A stretch of 64,000 nucleotides of DNA from Halosaccharopolyspora lacisalsi (GTDB lineage Bacteria; Actinomycetota; Actinomycetes; Mycobacteriales; Pseudonocardiaceae). The position numbers were made by a program, and so were the translations under genes. The stretch covers positions 248,001-312,000 of the forward strand of contig NZ_JACGWZ010000001.1 of assembly GCF_014137975.1 (NCBI RefSeq), given 5' to 3'. How positions within the stretch are numbered: the first letter of the stretch is position 1; each line of letters opens with the position of its first letter. Of the stretch, positions 43,349 to 56,180 are shown piece by piece. The notes under the pieces are model-generated. The model was not told the origin of the DNA. It worked only from the letters and a program-made list of their open reading frames with translations, and ran no database searches.

Positions 43349-43971
43349 CCGAACTGTCGCTCCGCCACGAGTTCACGCCCGCTACCAGGGACGCCCCGGT
43401 GCTGCTGCTGTTGCACGGAACGGGGGGAACTCCCGGGGACCTGGTCGATCTCGGTCGTCAGCTCTCCCCGGACTCCGCGATGCTGGCTCCGGCGGGGCCG
43501 GTCTCGGAGAACGGGGCGCCGCGCTGGTTCCGGCGCGAGGCGGAGGGCGTTTTCGACACCGAGGACGTCGTCGCGCGCACTCACCAGCTCGCCGACTTCC
43601 TCGGTGAGGCCCGCGAGCACTACGGAATCTCGACGCAGCGACTCGTGGCGGTCGGCTTCTCCAACGGCGCGAACATCGCGGCGGCGTTGACGTTGCTGCG
43701 TCCGGACGTGCTGCGGGAGGCGGTGCTGTTCGCCGCGATGTTGCCGGTGCCGGATCCGCCCCGCGACGATCTCACGGGCAGCAGGGTGTTCCTGTCCAAC
43801 GGGCAGCGCGACCCGATGGCTCCGAACCAGTCGGTCGACGAGTTGGTGTCGGCGCTGCGCGAGCGCGGTGCGGGGGTTTCGGCGCACCGCCATTCCGGGG
43901 GCCACCAGATCGTGGCGGACGACGTGGACCGGGCCTGGGAGTGGTTGCACACCAGTACCGCCTCGGTGTGA
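43345..43971 (+). CDS. Alpha/beta hydrolase, MhqD-like phospholipase/carboxylesterase
   Basis: A 208-residue hydrolase of the phospholipase/carboxylesterase (AB hydrolase 2) family. HGTGG oxyanion loop (about 25-29), nucleophile elbow GFSNGAN with Ser near 104, an Asp in GQRDPMAP and a His in GGHQIVADD complete the triad. MhqD-type enzymes are found with MhqO in quinone-resistance operons and may hydrolyse ring-fission products. Translation is coupled by ATGA overlap. The three-gene operon ends at a hairpin. Confidence 0.87.
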   Translation: MTELSLRHEFTPATRDAPVLLLLHGTGGTPGDLVDLGRQLSPDSAMLAPAGPVSENGAPRWFRREAEGVFDTEDVVARTHQLADFLGEAREHYGISTQRLVAVGFSNGANIAAALTLLRPDVLREAVLFAAMLPVPDPPRDDLTGSRVFLSNGQRDPMAPNQSVDELVSALRERGAGVSAHRHSGGHQIVADDVDRAWEWLHTSTASV

Positions 43972-43976
43972 CCGGC

Positions 43977-44027
43977 GCCGGCGTGACCGTCGAGCCGGCC
44001 GGTGCGGCGGGAAACGGTCATGCCGGC
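43977..44027 (+). terminator. Hairpin terminator of the quinone-response operon
   Basis: Arms GCCGGCGTGACCGT (43977-43990) and ACGGTCATGCCGGC (44014-44027) pair at 13 of 14 positions. They begin six bases after the hydrolase stop. Confidence 0.6.
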
Positions 44028-44626
44028 ACCACGAAGGGCCTGACTGTGACGATAAACACACGGAGCGTCGTCACTCGGTCCTTCGGGTGTCGTTGTCACT
44101 GGTGAGGACGCGGATTGCTCCTCGAGGGTGACGAACGAACGGCACCCGGACGGCGGTATCCAAATCGGTGCTCGCGAAGTATAGCCGAGCGACCTTTTGC
44201 ATCACTTTCCGCGTACGCGAAATACGCAGTGTCGTCAAATCGCGTTACACGTGTTTAATAACAGTGTCGACACGGCATATACCGATCTGTTGTATCTGCA
44301 GCTCAGTGTCGCTGCCATCGGGAGTTTTCCCCCGGTTTCGGTGTCCGTTCTCACACTGACCAATCGCTGAGCGGGGTCGCCTCGAATGCTCTCCTGTAAG
44401 CGTGCGATTGTGGTCCGCAAGGGGGAGTAGCGCTGCGCTGTCCGGAGCTGGTGGATTCGTATGTTTCCGCAAGGGGCATATGGGTACCCGTCCGGTGCGC
44501 CCGTTAAACCAGTAACAGTCCGGATGTGTTTTCGCGGTCGGCACGCGTGCCGACCGCTGGCAATCCGCGCACTTTTGAGGTCTTTGATTCTGCGCTCGAT
44601 GCAGGCATCGGGAAGGTGGGTCAGAA
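44028..44626. promoter_or_regulatory. Leader region upstream of the NRPS gene
   Basis: These 599 bases are markedly less GC-rich than the rest of the window, especially 44150-44350. They contain short palindromes (CGCGTACGCG, ACACGTGT) and several promoter-like hexamers, none convincing enough to call. No coding gene is seen. A 24-bp palindrome lies at 44534-44557. A GGAAGG sequence about 10 bases before the TTG start is the likely ribosome-binding site. Confidence 0.5.
44534..44557. promoter_or_regulatory. 24-bp perfect palindrome in the NRPS leader
   Basis: GCGGTCGGCACG and CGTGCCGACCGC are exact complements with no spacer. The palindrome ends 69 bases before the NRPS start codon. It could be a regulator-binding site or an attenuator stem; no T-run follows, so a plain terminator is less likely. 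Confidence 0.55.
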
Positions 44627-47600
44627 TTGAGTTCTGAGTCTGTCCGGAGCGTTGCTCTCACGCCCGCTCAGTCGGGTATCTGGTACGGCCGGCGGCTGAA
44701 CCCCGCGGATCCGACGTACACGATCGCCGAGTACCTGGACGTACCCGGCCCGATCGACCCGGAGATCCTGGAGCGGGCCCTGGAACGCACCGCGGCGGAG
44801 GTTCCGGCACTGCGCCTGACCTTCGACGAGGACGAGCAGGGGCGTCCCCGGCAGACGGTCGGCTCCGTGGGGCGGTGGGGCCTGCGTACCGTCGACCTCT
44901 CCGGTTCCGGGGACTTCCGGGCCGCCGCCGAGGAGTGGATGCACGCGGACCTGCGGCGCCCGATCGATCCCGTTCACGACGAGCTGTGCTCCCTGGTGCT
45001 GTTCACCGCGGGTGAGCGACACAGCCTGCTGTACCAGCGGACGCACCATCTCGTGGTGGACGGTTACGGGGCCGCGCTGGTCCTGTCCCGGATCACCGCC
45101 GTCTACACGGCGCTGAACCGGGGCGAGCAACCGCCGGAACCCCGGTTGGGCGACTTCGGCGAACTGCTGGAGGCCGAGGCCGCCTACCCGGAGACGTCCC
45201 GCCACGAGCAGGACCGACAGTTCTGGACGCAGCGCCTGGCCGACCGACCCGACCCGGTGGTGCTCAGCGACCGGCCCGCCGCGACCGGGCCGATCCTGCG
45301 GCGCAGCGTGAGCATGGACGGCGCGGCCACTCGCGGATTACGAACGGCCGCTGCCGAATTGCGTACCGCGTGGAGCTCGGTGGTGCTGGCGGCGATGGCC
45401 GCCTACGTGCACCGCACCACCGGTGCTCAGGACGTCGTGCTCGCGCTCCCGGTCAGCGCGCGGAAGGGGACGCTGGGGCGCGAGACACCGGCCATGCTCT
45501 CCCAGGTGCTGCCGTTGCGAGTGCGGGTGCACCAGTGGATGACCGTCGCCGAACTGGTCTCGGCCGTGTCGGCCGAGGCCCGCCGGGTGCTGCGTCATCA
45601 GCGCTACCCCCGGTCTGACCTGGCCCGGGACCTCGGAGTCACCGCTGGTGAACGCATCACCGGTCCGGGGATCAACATCATCCCGGTCGCCCGTGAGGTC
45701 CCGTTCGGCGAGGCCACGGCCACTTCGCACAACCTGTCCGTCGGCCCGGTCGACGACCTGACGGTGACCGTGCACGGCGCGGCCGACGACAACGGGCTGC
45801 GGCTGGACTTCGACGCCAACCCCGGCCGCTACGAGCAGCGGGAGCTGGAGGCCCACGCCGAGCGTTTCCGCCGGGTGCTGGACACGCTGATCTCCGCGCC
45901 GGATGCGCCCGTGGGATCGGTGTCACCACTGGACGAGCGCCCGGACCCGGCCCCGTCCGGCGGGGACGTCACACCGCGCCACGCCACCGTGGTGGAGGCC
46001 TTCGAGTCCGCGGTGGCCGGTGGTCCGGGAAGCACGGCGCTGGTCTCCGAATCGGGGACGCTGTCGTTCGAGCAGCTCAACGCCCGTGCCAACCGGCTCG
46101 CCCGCGAGCTGATCACCACCGGGGTCGGGGTGGGTGACGTCGTCGCCGTACTGCTGCCCCGCTCGGCCGACGTGGTGGCCGCGCTGCTGGCCGTGTTCAA
46201 GGCCGGAGCGGTCCACCTCCCCGTGGACCCCGGTCAGCCCGCCTCCCGGGTGGCCGACATGGTCGCCGACGCCCGGCCCGTCGCGGCCGTGACCACTGCG
46301 GACACCCGGGCGTCGCTGCCGGACGGGCTGGCGGCCCTGTGCCTGGACGACCCGGACACGGCGGCTTCGATCGCGGAACGCGACGAGCACGACGTCACCA
46401 TCGTCGAGCGCGGTGCTCCGGTGAGCTCCGATCACGCCGCCTACCTGCTGTTCACCTCCGGCTCGACCGGGCGCCCGAAGGGGGTGCTGGTCGAGCACGG
46501 GTCACTGGCCAACCTGCTCGAATCGCACCGGGAGCGGGTTTACGAGCCGGCCGGGAGCGCACTCGGCCGTCGACTCCGCGCCGCGCACACGGCGCCATTG
46601 TCGTTCGACGCCTCGTGGGATCCGCTGCTGTGGATGTTCGCCGGTCACGAGCTGCACCTGGTCTCCGACGCGGTGCGCCGCGACTCCGAGGCGCTCGTCG
46701 CCGAGCTCGATCGGCAGCGTTGGGACGCGCTGGAAACGACTCCCTCTCACCTGCGCGAACTGCTGCGGGCGGGGCTGCTCGACCAGCGCCACCGACCCCG
46801 GGTGCTGGCTCTCGGCGGGGAACCGTTCGACCAGGACCTGTGGACCCGGCTGGCCGCCGAACCCGATCTCGACGTGCACAACTTCTACGGTCCGACGGAG
46901 ACCACGGTGGACTCGGTGGTGGCCACCACCGACGACGCCGACAGCGCGGTGATCGGCCGCCCCACCGCCAACCTGCGCGCCTACGTGCTGGACACGGCGT
47001 TGCAGCCGGTGCAACCCGGAGTCACCGGCGAGCTCTACATCGCCGGGGCCGGACTGGCGCGGGGCTACCTCGGACGCACCGTGGCCACGGCGGAGAAGTT
47101 CGTGGCCGACCCGTTCACCGGTGCCGGACAGCGCATGTACCGCACCGGCGACCTCGTGCGCCGGGACGAGCGCGGCCTGCTGAGCTTCGTGAGCCGGGCC
47201 GACGAACAGCTCAAGTTCCGCGGGATGCGCATCGAGCCCGGCGAGATCTCCGCCGTGCTCGGCGAGCGTCCCGAGGTGGACCGGGCGGCGGTGACGGTCC
47301 GCTCGCTCCCGGACGGGCCGCAGCGATTGGTCGCCTACGTCACCCCCGCGCCCCCCGATGGCACGCAGCCGCCCGAGGACGCTCCGTTGCGGGAGTTCCT
47401 GGCCGATCGGCTCCCGGAGTACATGGTCCCCTCGGCCGTGGTGGTGCTCGACGAGCTGCCGCTGACCGCCCACGGCAAGCTCGACGTCGCCGCCCTGCCC
47501 GACCCGCGACCGGCCACCGGCGGCCGTGCCGCCCGCGACGACGTGGAACGCAGGCTGGGTGAGCTGTTCGCCGAGGTCCTCGGCGTCGACGCGGTCGGTA

Positions 47601-50600
47601 TCGACGACGACTTCTTCGCCCTCGGCGGGCACTCCCTGCTGGTGACCCGGCTGGCCGCACGGGTGCGCGGCGAGCTCGGCGCCGAACTGGAACTGCGGGC
47701 GCTGTTCGAGAACCCGACCGTGGCGGCGCTGGCGCCGCGACTGCGGGGACTGTCCTCACCCGTGCTCGGCCCGCGCGAACGGCCGGACGAGTTACCGCTG
47801 TCCCACGCCCAGCGCAGGTTGTGGTTGCTCAACCACGTGGAGGGCACCGGCGGCGCTTACCACATCCCGATCGCGCTGCGGATGCACGGCGAGCCGGACG
47901 TCGCGGCGCTGCGGCTGGCCCTCGGCGACGTCGTCGCCCGCCACGAGAGCCTGCGCACGGTCTTTCCGGGCCGGGACGGCATCCCGCGGCAGGAGGTCCT
48001 CGACCCCGCCGACGGTGCCGTGTCGCTGCCGGTGCACGACACCGACGAGGAGCACCTGCGCGAGGAGCTGGACGCCTTCGCGGCCGAACCCTTCGACCTC
48101 ACCCGCGAGATCCCGTTGCGCACCCGGCTCTTCGCGCTGGGCTCCGAGGAGTCCGTGCTGGTCGTGGTGCTGCACCACATCGCCGGTGACGGCTGGTCGC
48201 TGCGGCCTCTGATGGCCGACCTGTCCCTGGCCTACGCGGCACGCTCGTCCGGAACCGAGCCCGCTCCGGAACCGTTGCCGCTGCAGTACGCCGACTACAC
48301 GTTGTGGCAGCGCGAGGTGCTCGGGGACGACGCCGATCCGGACAGCGAGTTCGGTGCGCAGCTGGACTTCTGGACCGAGACCCTGGGCGGTTCGCCGGAG
48401 GAGCTGGAGCTGCCCACCGACCGGCCGCGCCCGGCCCGGCCGAGCCACCGGGGCGGGACGGTGCCCGTCGACATCGACGCCGCCACGCACCGAGCGCTGC
48501 ACGACCTCGCGCGCGAGGCGGGCGCGAGTCCGTTCATGGCCCTGCACGCCGCGCTCGCCGCGACCCTGACCCGGATGGGCGCGGGCACCGACGTGCCGAT
48601 CGGCACGCCGGTGGCCGCGCGCAACGACGAGCGGCTCGGCGAGCTGGTCGGGTTCTTCGTCAACACCCTCGTGCTGCGCACCGACACCTCGGGGGACCCG
48701 AGCTTTCGCACCCTGCTGGGCCGGACGCGCGAGACCGATCTGGACGCCTACGCCCACCAGGACGTGCCGTTCGAGCGCGTCGTGGAAGCGGTGGCGCCGC
48801 ACCGCTCCCCGGCCCGGCACCCGCTGTTCCAGGTGATGCTCGCGTTGCAGAACGCTCCGGCCGCCACGGTGCACCTGCCCGGGTTGCGTGCCGAGGTGGA
48901 GGCCGAGGACCTGGGGCGCTCGGCGAAGTTCGACCTGTCGCTGTCGCTGCGCGACGACTACGACGAGGCGGGAAGTCCGGCCGGGCTCGTCGGGAGCCTG
49001 GAGTTCAGCAGCGACCTGTTCGACCCCGCCACCGCCGAGCACCTGGTGCGCCGGTTCGTGCTGCTGCTGCGTTCGGCGATCGCCGAGCCCGACACCCCGA
49101 TCGGCGACGTCGAACTCGTGGACGCCGTCGAGCGGCGCCGCCTGCTCGACGAGTACAACGACACCGGTCGGCCGGTGGGCGTGTCGAGCATCGTGGAGGC
49201 CTTCCACCAGCAGGCGGCCCGCACCCCGTCGGCGGTGGCGCTGGTCGCCGCCGACGGCGCGCTGTCCTTCTCCGATCTCGACGCCAGGGCGAACAGGCTG
49301 GCCCGCCACCTGATCACCGAAGATGTGCGCTCCGGGGACGTGGTGGCGCTCGCCCTGGGACGCGGAGCCCGTGCGGTCGTCGCGCTGCTGGCGGCGGCCA
49401 AGGCGGGTGCGGTCCTGCTGCCGGTCGACCCGTCCCAGCCCACCGAGCGCACGGTGGCGGTCTTCACCGACGCCGTCCCTCGTCGGGTGCTCACCACCGG
49501 TGCGCACGCCGCGGCACTGCCCGTCGAGGACCCGCTGGTGCTGGACGACCCAGTCGTGGAGGCGGCGGTGTCCGCACGGTCGGGAGAGCGCCTCGACCCC
49601 GAGCAGTGGCCGCTGCCCGGTCCCTGTGACGCCGCCTACGTGCTGTTCACCTCCGGCTCGACGGGGCGCCCGAAGGGGGTGCTGGTCGAGCACGGGTCGC
49701 TGGCCAACCTGCTGACCCAGCACCGGGACCGGATGATCGAGCCCGCCGTCGAGCGAGTCGGCGGCAGGCGACTGCGCGTGGGGCACACGGCGCCGCTGTC
49801 GTTCGACGCCTCGTGGGACCCGCTGCTGTGGATGTGCGCCGGTCACGAGCTGCACCTGCTGGACGACCCGCTGCGGCGCGACGCCGAGGCCTTCACCGGT
49901 GAGGTGGTGGCCTCCGGGCTGGACGTGCTGGAGACGACCCCCTCGTTCGTGTGGCAGCTGGTTCACCACGGCCTGCTCGAACCGGGCAGGCACCGTCCGA
50001 CCGTGCTCGCGCTGGGCGGCGAACCCGTCGACGAGCGGCTCTGGCGACACCTGCGCACCGTCGAGGGGATGCTGGCGCTGAACTTCTACGGCCCGACGGA
50101 GACCACTGTGGACTCGGTGGTGGCCGCGCTGGGCGACGCCGAACACCCGGTGATCGGTGAGCCGGTGGCCAACACCCGCGCCTACGTGCTGGACGAGCGG
50201 CTGCGCCCGGTCCCGGCCGGCGTCGGCGGCGAGCTCTACCTGTCCGGGCACGGCCTGGCGCGGGGCTACCTCGGCCGGGGCGACCGCACCGCGGAGCGCT
50301 TCGTCGCCGACCCGTTCGCCGCCGACGGCCGGCGCATGTACCGCACCGGTGACCGGGCTCGCTGGACGCCGGAAGGCAGCCTGCGGTTCCTGGGACGCAC
50401 CGACGACCAGGTGAAGCTGCGCGGTTTCCGCATCGAGCTCGGCGAGATCGGTTCCGCCCTCGGCACCCATCCGAGCGTGGAGCGCGCGGCGGCGGTGGTG
50501 CGCGGTGAGGACGCCGCCGACCAGCGGCTCGTGGGCTACTTCGTCTCCCGCGACCACGAGGAACTCGACATCCCCGAACTGCGTGCCTTCCTGGCGCGAC

Positions 50601-53600
50601 GACTGCCCGGGTACATGGTGCCCTCCGCCCTGGTCGAGCTGGCCGAACTGCCGCTGACAGCCAACGGCAAGCTCGACACCCGGGCGCTGCCGGTGCCCGC
50701 CGCCGACGGGAATCCCACCGGCAGGGCACCGCGCGATCCGCGGGAGGAGATCCTGTGCGGATTGTTCGCCGAGGTCCTCGGCGTCTCGGCGGTCGGTGTC
50801 GACGACGACTTCTTCGACCTCGGCGGCCACTCGCTGCTGGCGACCCGGATGGTCAGCCGCATCCGCTCGGCCCTCGGCGCCGAACTGGAGATCCGCGCCC
50901 TGTTCGAGAACCCGACGGTGGCGGGACTGTCCGGCCGGATCGAGCGCACGCGGCGCATCCGCACCCCGCTGCGGCCGATGCAGCGCCCGGACCCGCTGCC
51001 GCTGTCGTACGCTCAGCAGCGGTTGTGGTTCCTCAACAGGCTGGAGGAGCACAGCGCCGGCTACAACATCGCCTTCGTCGTCCGGCTGTCCGGTCCGGTG
51101 GACGCCGTGGCGCTGCACCGGGCGCTCGGTGACGTCGTCGACCGGCACGAGACGCTGCGCACGGTCTTCCCGGACCGCAACGGCACCCCGCACCAGCACG
51201 TCCTCGACGACGGACACCCCGAGCTGCCCGTCGTCTCGGTCACCGAGGACGAGCTGCGCCCCGCGCTCGAGGCCGAGGCCTCGACCGGCTTCGACGTGGC
51301 CACCGAGACGCCGTTGCGCGCCCGACTGTTCACCGTCGCCCCCGAACGGCACGTGCTGTCGCTGGTGCTGCACCACATCGCCGGGGACGGGTGGTCCACC
51401 GGACCGCTGGCCCGGGACCTGTCGCGGGCCTACACCGCCCGCGTCGCCGGGGAGGCACCGCAGGGGGCGGCCCCGTCGGTGCAGTACGCGGACTACGCGC
51501 TGTGGCAGCGGACGGTGCTCGGCAGCGAGGACGACCCGGACGGCGAACTGCGTCGTCAGCTCGACTTCTGGACCTCGCGGCTGGAGGACCTGCCCGGCGA
51601 GCTCCCGCTGCCCACGGACCGGCGTCGTCCAGCCGAGGCCGGTTACTGCGGCGGACAGGTGCCGCTGGACCTCGGCGCCGCGCGGCACGCCCGCCTCGAG
51701 GAGCTCGCCCGGGACCACGGCGTCAGCACGTTCATGGTGCTGCAAGCGGCGTTGGCCGCGCTGCTGACCCGGCTCGGCGCGGGCACCGACGTGCCGATCG
51801 GCAGCCCCGTGGCCGGGCGCACCGACGAGGCGCTGGAGGAGCTGGTCGGGTTCTTCGTCAACACGCTGGTGCTGCGCACCGACACCTCCGGGGATCCGGC
51901 CTTCACCGACCTGCTGGCTCGGGTCCGCGAGACCGACCTGGATGCTTACGCCCACCAGGACCTGCCGTTCGAGCGGCTGGTGGAGGCGCTGTCGCCGGAC
52001 AGGTCGCTGGCCCGGCACCCGCTGTTCCAGGTCATGCTGACCCTGGACAACACCCCCGACGTGGGACTCCGGCTGCCCTCGGTGGACGCCGAGGTCACCC
52101 CGATCGAGAGCGGCGGGGCCAAGTTCGACCTGTCGGTGAGCTTCCGGCAGCGCCACGACGCGGACGGCACGCCGGGCGGCATCGCCGGTTCCCTGGAGTA
52201 CAGCGCCGACCTGTTCGACCACGGCACCGCCGAACGCATCGGAGTCCGGTTGCTGCGGCTGCTCGACGGCGTGCTGGAACGTCCGCGAGCCCCGATCGGT
52301 GCCGTGGAGCTGCTCGACGAGCAGGAGCGTCACGAGGTGCTCGTCGGCCACAACGACACCGCCCTGCCCGTCGGGGAGGACACCGTGGTGGAGGCCTTCC
52401 ATGCCACGGTGCGGGCCACGCCGACCGAGGCGGCGGTCGTGGACGCCCACCGGTCGCTGACCTTCGCCGAGCTCAACCTGCGGGCGAACCGGCTGGCTCG
52501 CGAACTGCTCGCGCGCGGCCACGGTGGCCGGGTCGTCGGCGTGGCCCTGCCCCGCTCGGTCGACGCGGTCGTGGCACTGCTGGCCGTGGCCAAGGCCGGA
52601 TCCACGTACTTGCCGATCGACCCCGCCCAGCCGGGCGAGCGCATTCGCGCCATGCTCGACGACGCGGCACCGTCGACGGTGCTGACCGGCAACGACTCGG
52701 ACGTGGCGCTGGGGGACGCCGACAGGACGGTGCTCGACGAGCCCGGCACCGCGTGGGTGACCGCCACCCGGGACGGACGGGACGTCACCGATGCCGAGCG
52801 CGGGGCGGCGATCCGGCCCACCGACGCCGCCTACGTGCTGTTCACCTCCGGCTCGACCGGGCGCCCGAAGGGAGTGGTCGTCGAGCACGGCTCGCTGGCC
52901 AACCTGCTGGCCAACCACCGGCGGCGGTTGTTCGGGACGGTCGCCGGCCGCAGGATGCGCGTCGGCCACACGGCCCCGCTGTCGTTCGACGCTTCCTGGG
53001 ACCCGCTGCTGTGGATGGTCGACGGCCACGAGCTGCACCTCTTCGACGATCGGTCGCGGCGGGACCCGGAGCGGGTGGTGCACCACGTGCGCACTCACCG
53101 CGTCGACGTGCTGGAGAGCACGTCCTCCTACGTCCAGCAGCTGCTGTCGTTCGGCCTGCTCGACGAGTCCGCGCACCGGCCGTCGCTGATCGCGCTCGGC
53201 GGCGAGGCCGTCGGCGCCGAGCTGTGGCGGACCCTGCGCTCGAGTCCGGTGACCGCCGTCAACCTCTACGGCCCGACGGAGTCCACCGTGGACTCCGTGC
53301 TGGCCGGGCTCGACGAGGCCGACCACCCGGTGATCGGCACCCCAGCGGCCAACACCCGCGCCTACGTGCTCGACGCCGGACTCCGCCCCACACCGCCCGG
53401 CGTCACCGGCGAGCTCCATCTCGCAGGTGCCGGTCTCGCCCGCGGGTACCTGGGGCGCGCCGACCTCACGGCGGAGCGCTTCGTCGCCGACCCGTTCTCC
53501 GGCGACGGTTCCCGCATGTACCGCACCGGTGACCTGGCGCGCTGGAACACCGCCGGGCAGCTGGAGTTCGTGGGACGCGACGACGACCAGCTCAAGGTCC

Positions 53601-54940
53601 GCGGCCAGCGCGTCGAGCCCGGAGAGGTCGTCGCCGTCCTCAACGAGCACCCCGCCGTCGCGGAATCCGCCGTGTTCGTCGAGGACGACCGCCTGGTCGC
53701 CTACGTGGCGGTGCACCGGGCGCTCGACCCGGACGAGGTGCGCACCTTCGTCGGCAGACGGCTGCCCGCGCACATGGTGCCCGCCCTGCTGCGCGTGCTC
53801 GACTCGTTGCCGCTGACCGCCAACGGCAAGCTCGACACGAGGGCGCTCGCGCGGGCGACGGCCACCGAGCTGACCTCCTCGCGGCAGCGGCGCGGTCCGC
53901 GCACCCCGCAGGAGCACACGCTCGTCGGTCTCTTCGCCGAGGTCCTCGGCCTCGACGAGGTGGGCATCGACGACGACTTCTTCGCCCTCGGCGGGCACTC
54001 GCTGGTGGCGACCAAGCTCGTCAGCCGCATCCGCTCGGCGCTCGGCGTCGAGCTGTCGATCCGTGCCCTGTTCGACGCGTCGACCCCGGCGACGCTGGCC
54101 GAACGCCTCGGAGTGGACACCGGCGACGACGCCCTCGACGTGCTGCTGCCGCTGCGCGCAGGCGGCTCCAAGCCGCCGCTGTTCTGCGTGCATCCCGCCG
54201 GAGGGCTGAGCTGGATGTACTCGGGACTGGTGACCCGCGTGGACCCGGACCGACCGATCTACGGACTCCAGGCGCGGGGCATCGGCGATCCCGACCGGGC
54301 ACCGGCCGACATCGACGAGATGGCCCGTGATTACGCGGCGCGGATCCGCGAGGTGCAGCCCCGCGGCCCCTACTGCCTGCTCGGCTGGTCGTTCGGCGGC
54401 AACGTCGTGCAGACCGTGGCCGCCCAGCTGCGCGACCAGGGCGAGGAGGTCGCGTTGCTGGCGGTGCTCGACGCCTACCCGGTCGAGCACTTCTCCGAGC
54501 AGGAGCACGACGGCGAGACCGACCTGTTCACCTCGCTGGTCCACGCGCTGGGCATCCCCGCCGAGGCGCTCAGCGACAACGAGATGGACGCCACCGAGCT
54601 CCGGCGGACCCTCGAACGCGTCGGCAACCCGCTCGGATCCCTCGACGAGGGGACGCTGCGTGCGATGGCGGTCAACTTCGAACACCAGGCGCGGCTGCTG
54701 AAGCGGCACAGTCCGGGCGTGTTCGACGGCGACGTGCTGTTTTTCACCGCCACGGAGGAGGGCCACGGCACACGCACCCCGTGGACCTGGCGCCCCTACG
54801 TCACCGGCGAGATCACCGAGCATCTCGTGCACTGCGGACACGCCCAGATGGCCGGGCCCGAGGCGCTGGACGAGATCGGGCCGGTGCTCGACGCGGCCCT
54901 GACCGCCGCCTCCGACGACACCGCCCGCGCTTCGGCCTGA
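44627..54940 (+). CDS. Three-module non-ribosomal peptide synthetase (C-A-T-C-A-T-C-A-T-TE)
   Basis: A 3,437-residue NRPS. Module 1: C1 with HHLVVDG near 140, A1 with SGSTGRPKG near 611, T1 GGHSLL near 1,002. Module 2: C2 HHIAGDG near 1,183, A2 near 1,676, T2 near 2,067. Module 3: C3 HHIAGDG near 2,249, A3 near 2,742, T3 near 3,123. The C-terminal thioesterase has GWSFGG (Ser near 3,255) and a final His in CGHAQMAG. There is no epimerase or methyltransferase domain. C1 looks like the EntF/DhbF type, which receives an aryl or acyl starter. Pocket residues read DADEAGFVDK (A1, A2) and DADEAGLVDK (A3) by alignment with PheA. TTG start; MbtH follows. Confidence 0.93.
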   Translation: MSSESVRSVALTPAQSGIWYGRRLNPADPTYTIAEYLDVPGPIDPEILERALERTAAEVPALRLTFDEDEQGRPRQTVGSVGRWGLRTVDLSGSGDFRAAAEEWMHADLRRPIDPVHDELCSLVLFTAGERHSLLYQRTHHLVVDGYGAALVLSRITAVYTALNRGEQPPEPRLGDFGELLEAEAAYPETSRHEQDRQFWTQRLADRPDPVVLSDRPAATGPILRRSVSMDGAATRGLRTAAAELRTAWSSVVLAAMAAYVHRTTGAQDVVLALPVSARKGTLGRETPAMLSQVLPLRVRVHQWMTVAELVSAVSAEARRVLRHQRYPRSDLARDLGVTAGERITGPGINIIPVAREVPFGEATATSHNLSVGPVDDLTVTVHGAADDNGLRLDFDANPGRYEQRELEAHAERFRRVLDTLISAPDAPVGSVSPLDERPDPAPSGGDVTPRHATVVEAFESAVAGGPGSTALVSESGTLSFEQLNARANRLARELITTGVGVGDVVAVLLPRSADVVAALLAVFKAGAVHLPVDPGQPASRVADMVADARPVAAVTTADTRASLPDGLAALCLDDPDTAASIAERDEHDVTIVERGAPVSSDHAAYLLFTSGSTGRPKGVLVEHGSLANLLESHRERVYEPAGSALGRRLRAAHTAPLSFDASWDPLLWMFAGHELHLVSDAVRRDSEALVAELDRQRWDALETTPSHLRELLRAGLLDQRHRPRVLALGGEPFDQDLWTRLAAEPDLDVHNFYGPTETTVDSVVATTDDADSAVIGRPTANLRAYVLDTALQPVQPGVTGELYIAGAGLARGYLGRTVATAEKFVADPFTGAGQRMYRTGDLVRRDERGLLSFVSRADEQLKFRGMRIEPGEISAVLGERPEVDRAAVTVRSLPDGPQRLVAYVTPAPPDGTQPPEDAPLREFLADRLPEYMVPSAVVVLDELPLTAHGKLDVAALPDPRPATGGRAARDDVERRLGELFAEVLGVDAVGIDDDFFALGGHSLLVTRLAARVRGELGAELELRALFENPTVAALAPRLRGLSSPVLGPRERPDELPLSHAQRRLWLLNHVEGTGGAYHIPIALRMHGEPDVAALRLALGDVVARHESLRTVFPGRDGIPRQEVLDPADGAVSLPVHDTDEEHLREELDAFAAEPFDLTREIPLRTRLFALGSEESVLVVVLHHIAGDGWSLRPLMADLSLAYAARSSGTEPAPEPLPLQYADYTLWQREVLGDDADPDSEFGAQLDFWTETLGGSPEELELPTDRPRPARPSHRGGTVPVDIDAATHRALHDLAREAGASPFMALHAALAATLTRMGAGTDVPIGTPVAARNDERLGELVGFFVNTLVLRTDTSGDPSFRTLLGRTRETDLDAYAHQDVPFERVVEAVAPHRSPARHPLFQVMLALQNAPAATVHLPGLRAEVEAEDLGRSAKFDLSLSLRDDYDEAGSPAGLVGSLEFSSDLFDPATAEHLVRRFVLLLRSAIAEPDTPIGDVELVDAVERRRLLDEYNDTGRPVGVSSIVEAFHQQAARTPSAVALVAADGALSFSDLDARANRLARHLITEDVRSGDVVALALGRGARAVVALLAAAKAGAVLLPVDPSQPTERTVAVFTDAVPRRVLTTGAHAAALPVEDPLVLDDPVVEAAVSARSGERLDPEQWPLPGPCDAAYVLFTSGSTGRPKGVLVEHGSLANLLTQHRDRMIEPAVERVGGRRLRVGHTAPLSFDASWDPLLWMCAGHELHLLDDPLRRDAEAFTGEVVASGLDVLETTPSFVWQLVHHGLLEPGRHRPTVLALGGEPVDERLWRHLRTVEGMLALNFYGPTETTVDSVVAALGDAEHPVIGEPVANTRAYVLDERLRPVPAGVGGELYLSGHGLARGYLGRGDRTAERFVADPFAADGRRMYRTGDRARWTPEGSLRFLGRTDDQVKLRGFRIELGEIGSALGTHPSVERAAAVVRGEDAADQRLVGYFVSRDHEELDIPELRAFLARRLPGYMVPSALVELAELPLTANGKLDTRALPVPAADGNPTGRAPRDPREEILCGLFAEVLGVSAVGVDDDFFDLGGHSLLATRMVSRIRSALGAELEIRALFENPTVAGLSGRIERTRRIRTPLRPMQRPDPLPLSYAQQRLWFLNRLEEHSAGYNIAFVVRLSGPVDAVALHRALGDVVDRHETLRTVFPDRNGTPHQHVLDDGHPELPVVSVTEDELRPALEAEASTGFDVATETPLRARLFTVAPERHVLSLVLHHIAGDGWSTGPLARDLSRAYTARVAGEAPQGAAPSVQYADYALWQRTVLGSEDDPDGELRRQLDFWTSRLEDLPGELPLPTDRRRPAEAGYCGGQVPLDLGAARHARLEELARDHGVSTFMVLQAALAALLTRLGAGTDVPIGSPVAGRTDEALEELVGFFVNTLVLRTDTSGDPAFTDLLARVRETDLDAYAHQDLPFERLVEALSPDRSLARHPLFQVMLTLDNTPDVGLRLPSVDAEVTPIESGGAKFDLSVSFRQRHDADGTPGGIAGSLEYSADLFDHGTAERIGVRLLRLLDGVLERPRAPIGAVELLDEQERHEVLVGHNDTALPVGEDTVVEAFHATVRATPTEAAVVDAHRSLTFAELNLRANRLARELLARGHGGRVVGVALPRSVDAVVALLAVAKAGSTYLPIDPAQPGERIRAMLDDAAPSTVLTGNDSDVALGDADRTVLDEPGTAWVTATRDGRDVTDAERGAAIRPTDAAYVLFTSGSTGRPKGVVVEHGSLANLLANHRRRLFGTVAGRRMRVGHTAPLSFDASWDPLLWMVDGHELHLFDDRSRRDPERVVHHVRTHRVDVLESTSSYVQQLLSFGLLDESAHRPSLIALGGEAVGAELWRTLRSSPVTAVNLYGPTESTVDSVLAGLDEADHPVIGTPAANTRAYVLDAGLRPTPPGVTGELHLAGAGLARGYLGRADLTAERFVADPFSGDGSRMYRTGDLARWNTAGQLEFVGRDDDQLKVRGQRVEPGEVVAVLNEHPAVAESAVFVEDDRLVAYVAVHRALDPDEVRTFVGRRLPAHMVPALLRVLDSLPLTANGKLDTRALARATATELTSSRQRRGPRTPQEHTLVGLFAEVLGLDEVGIDDDFFALGGHSLVATKLVSRIRSALGVELSIRALFDASTPATLAERLGVDTGDDALDVLLPLRAGGSKPPLFCVHPAGGLSWMYSGLVTRVDPDRPIYGLQARGIGDPDRAPADIDEMARDYAARIREVQPRGPYCLLGWSFGGNVVQTVAAQLRDQGEEVALLAVLDAYPVEHFSEQEHDGETDLFTSLVHALGIPAEALSDNEMDATELRRTLERVGNPLGSLDEGTLRAMAVNFEHQARLLKRHSPGVFDGDVLFFTATEEGHGTRTPWTWRPYVTGEITEHLVHCGHAQMAGPEALDEIGPVLDAALTAASDDTARASA

Positions 54941-54978
54941 GGCCCCCGAGAGCTGACACCCCGAGAAAGGAGACTTTC

Positions 54979-55191
54979 GTGAGCAATCCGTTCGACGATC
55001 CGGAAGGCCGGTACCTGGTGCTGGTCAACGACTCCGGGCAGCACTCGTTGTGGCCGTCGTTCACCGCGGTCCCGAAGGGCTGGCGGATCGCCCACGGCGA
55101 GGACAGCAGGCAGGCCTGCCTGGACTACGTCAACGAGCACTGGACCGATCTGACCCCTCGGCGGTCGGTCACCGAGTCCGAGCGGAGCTGA
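54979..55191 (+). CDS. mbtH: MbtH-family protein
   Basis: A 70-residue MbtH-like protein with the family signature: [19 protein letters not shown], including the invariant Ser, two Trp and Pro-x-Gly-Trp. MbtH proteins bind adenylation domains and are needed for their solubility or activity. It lies 38 bases after the NRPS, with AAAGGAG before the GTG, and is very probably the partner of its A domains. Confidence 0.95.
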   Translation: MSNPFDDPEGRYLVLVNDSGQHSLWPSFTAVPKGWRIAHGEDSRQACLDYVNEHWTDLTPRRSVTESERS

Positions 55192-55193
55192 CC

Positions 55194-56176
<983 letters not shown>

Positions 56177-56180
<4 letters not shown>

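Noticed and set aside
44245-44661. A minus-strand 138-residue frame in the NRPS leader
   Set aside because: It has no recognisable domain or start signal and runs into the NRPS start. I regard the region as regulatory.
47792-54841. A 2,349-residue open frame on the strand opposite the NRPS gene
   Set aside because: It is a by-product of GC-rich third positions in the NRPS codons. Its translation is low-complexity Gly/Arg/His/Val, has no domain, and the sense-strand NRPS is certain.
44627-54940. Possible enterobactin-like synthetase (EntF trimer)
   Set aside because: The A domain pockets do not match the serine code, and three modules in line do not fit the single-module iterative EntF.
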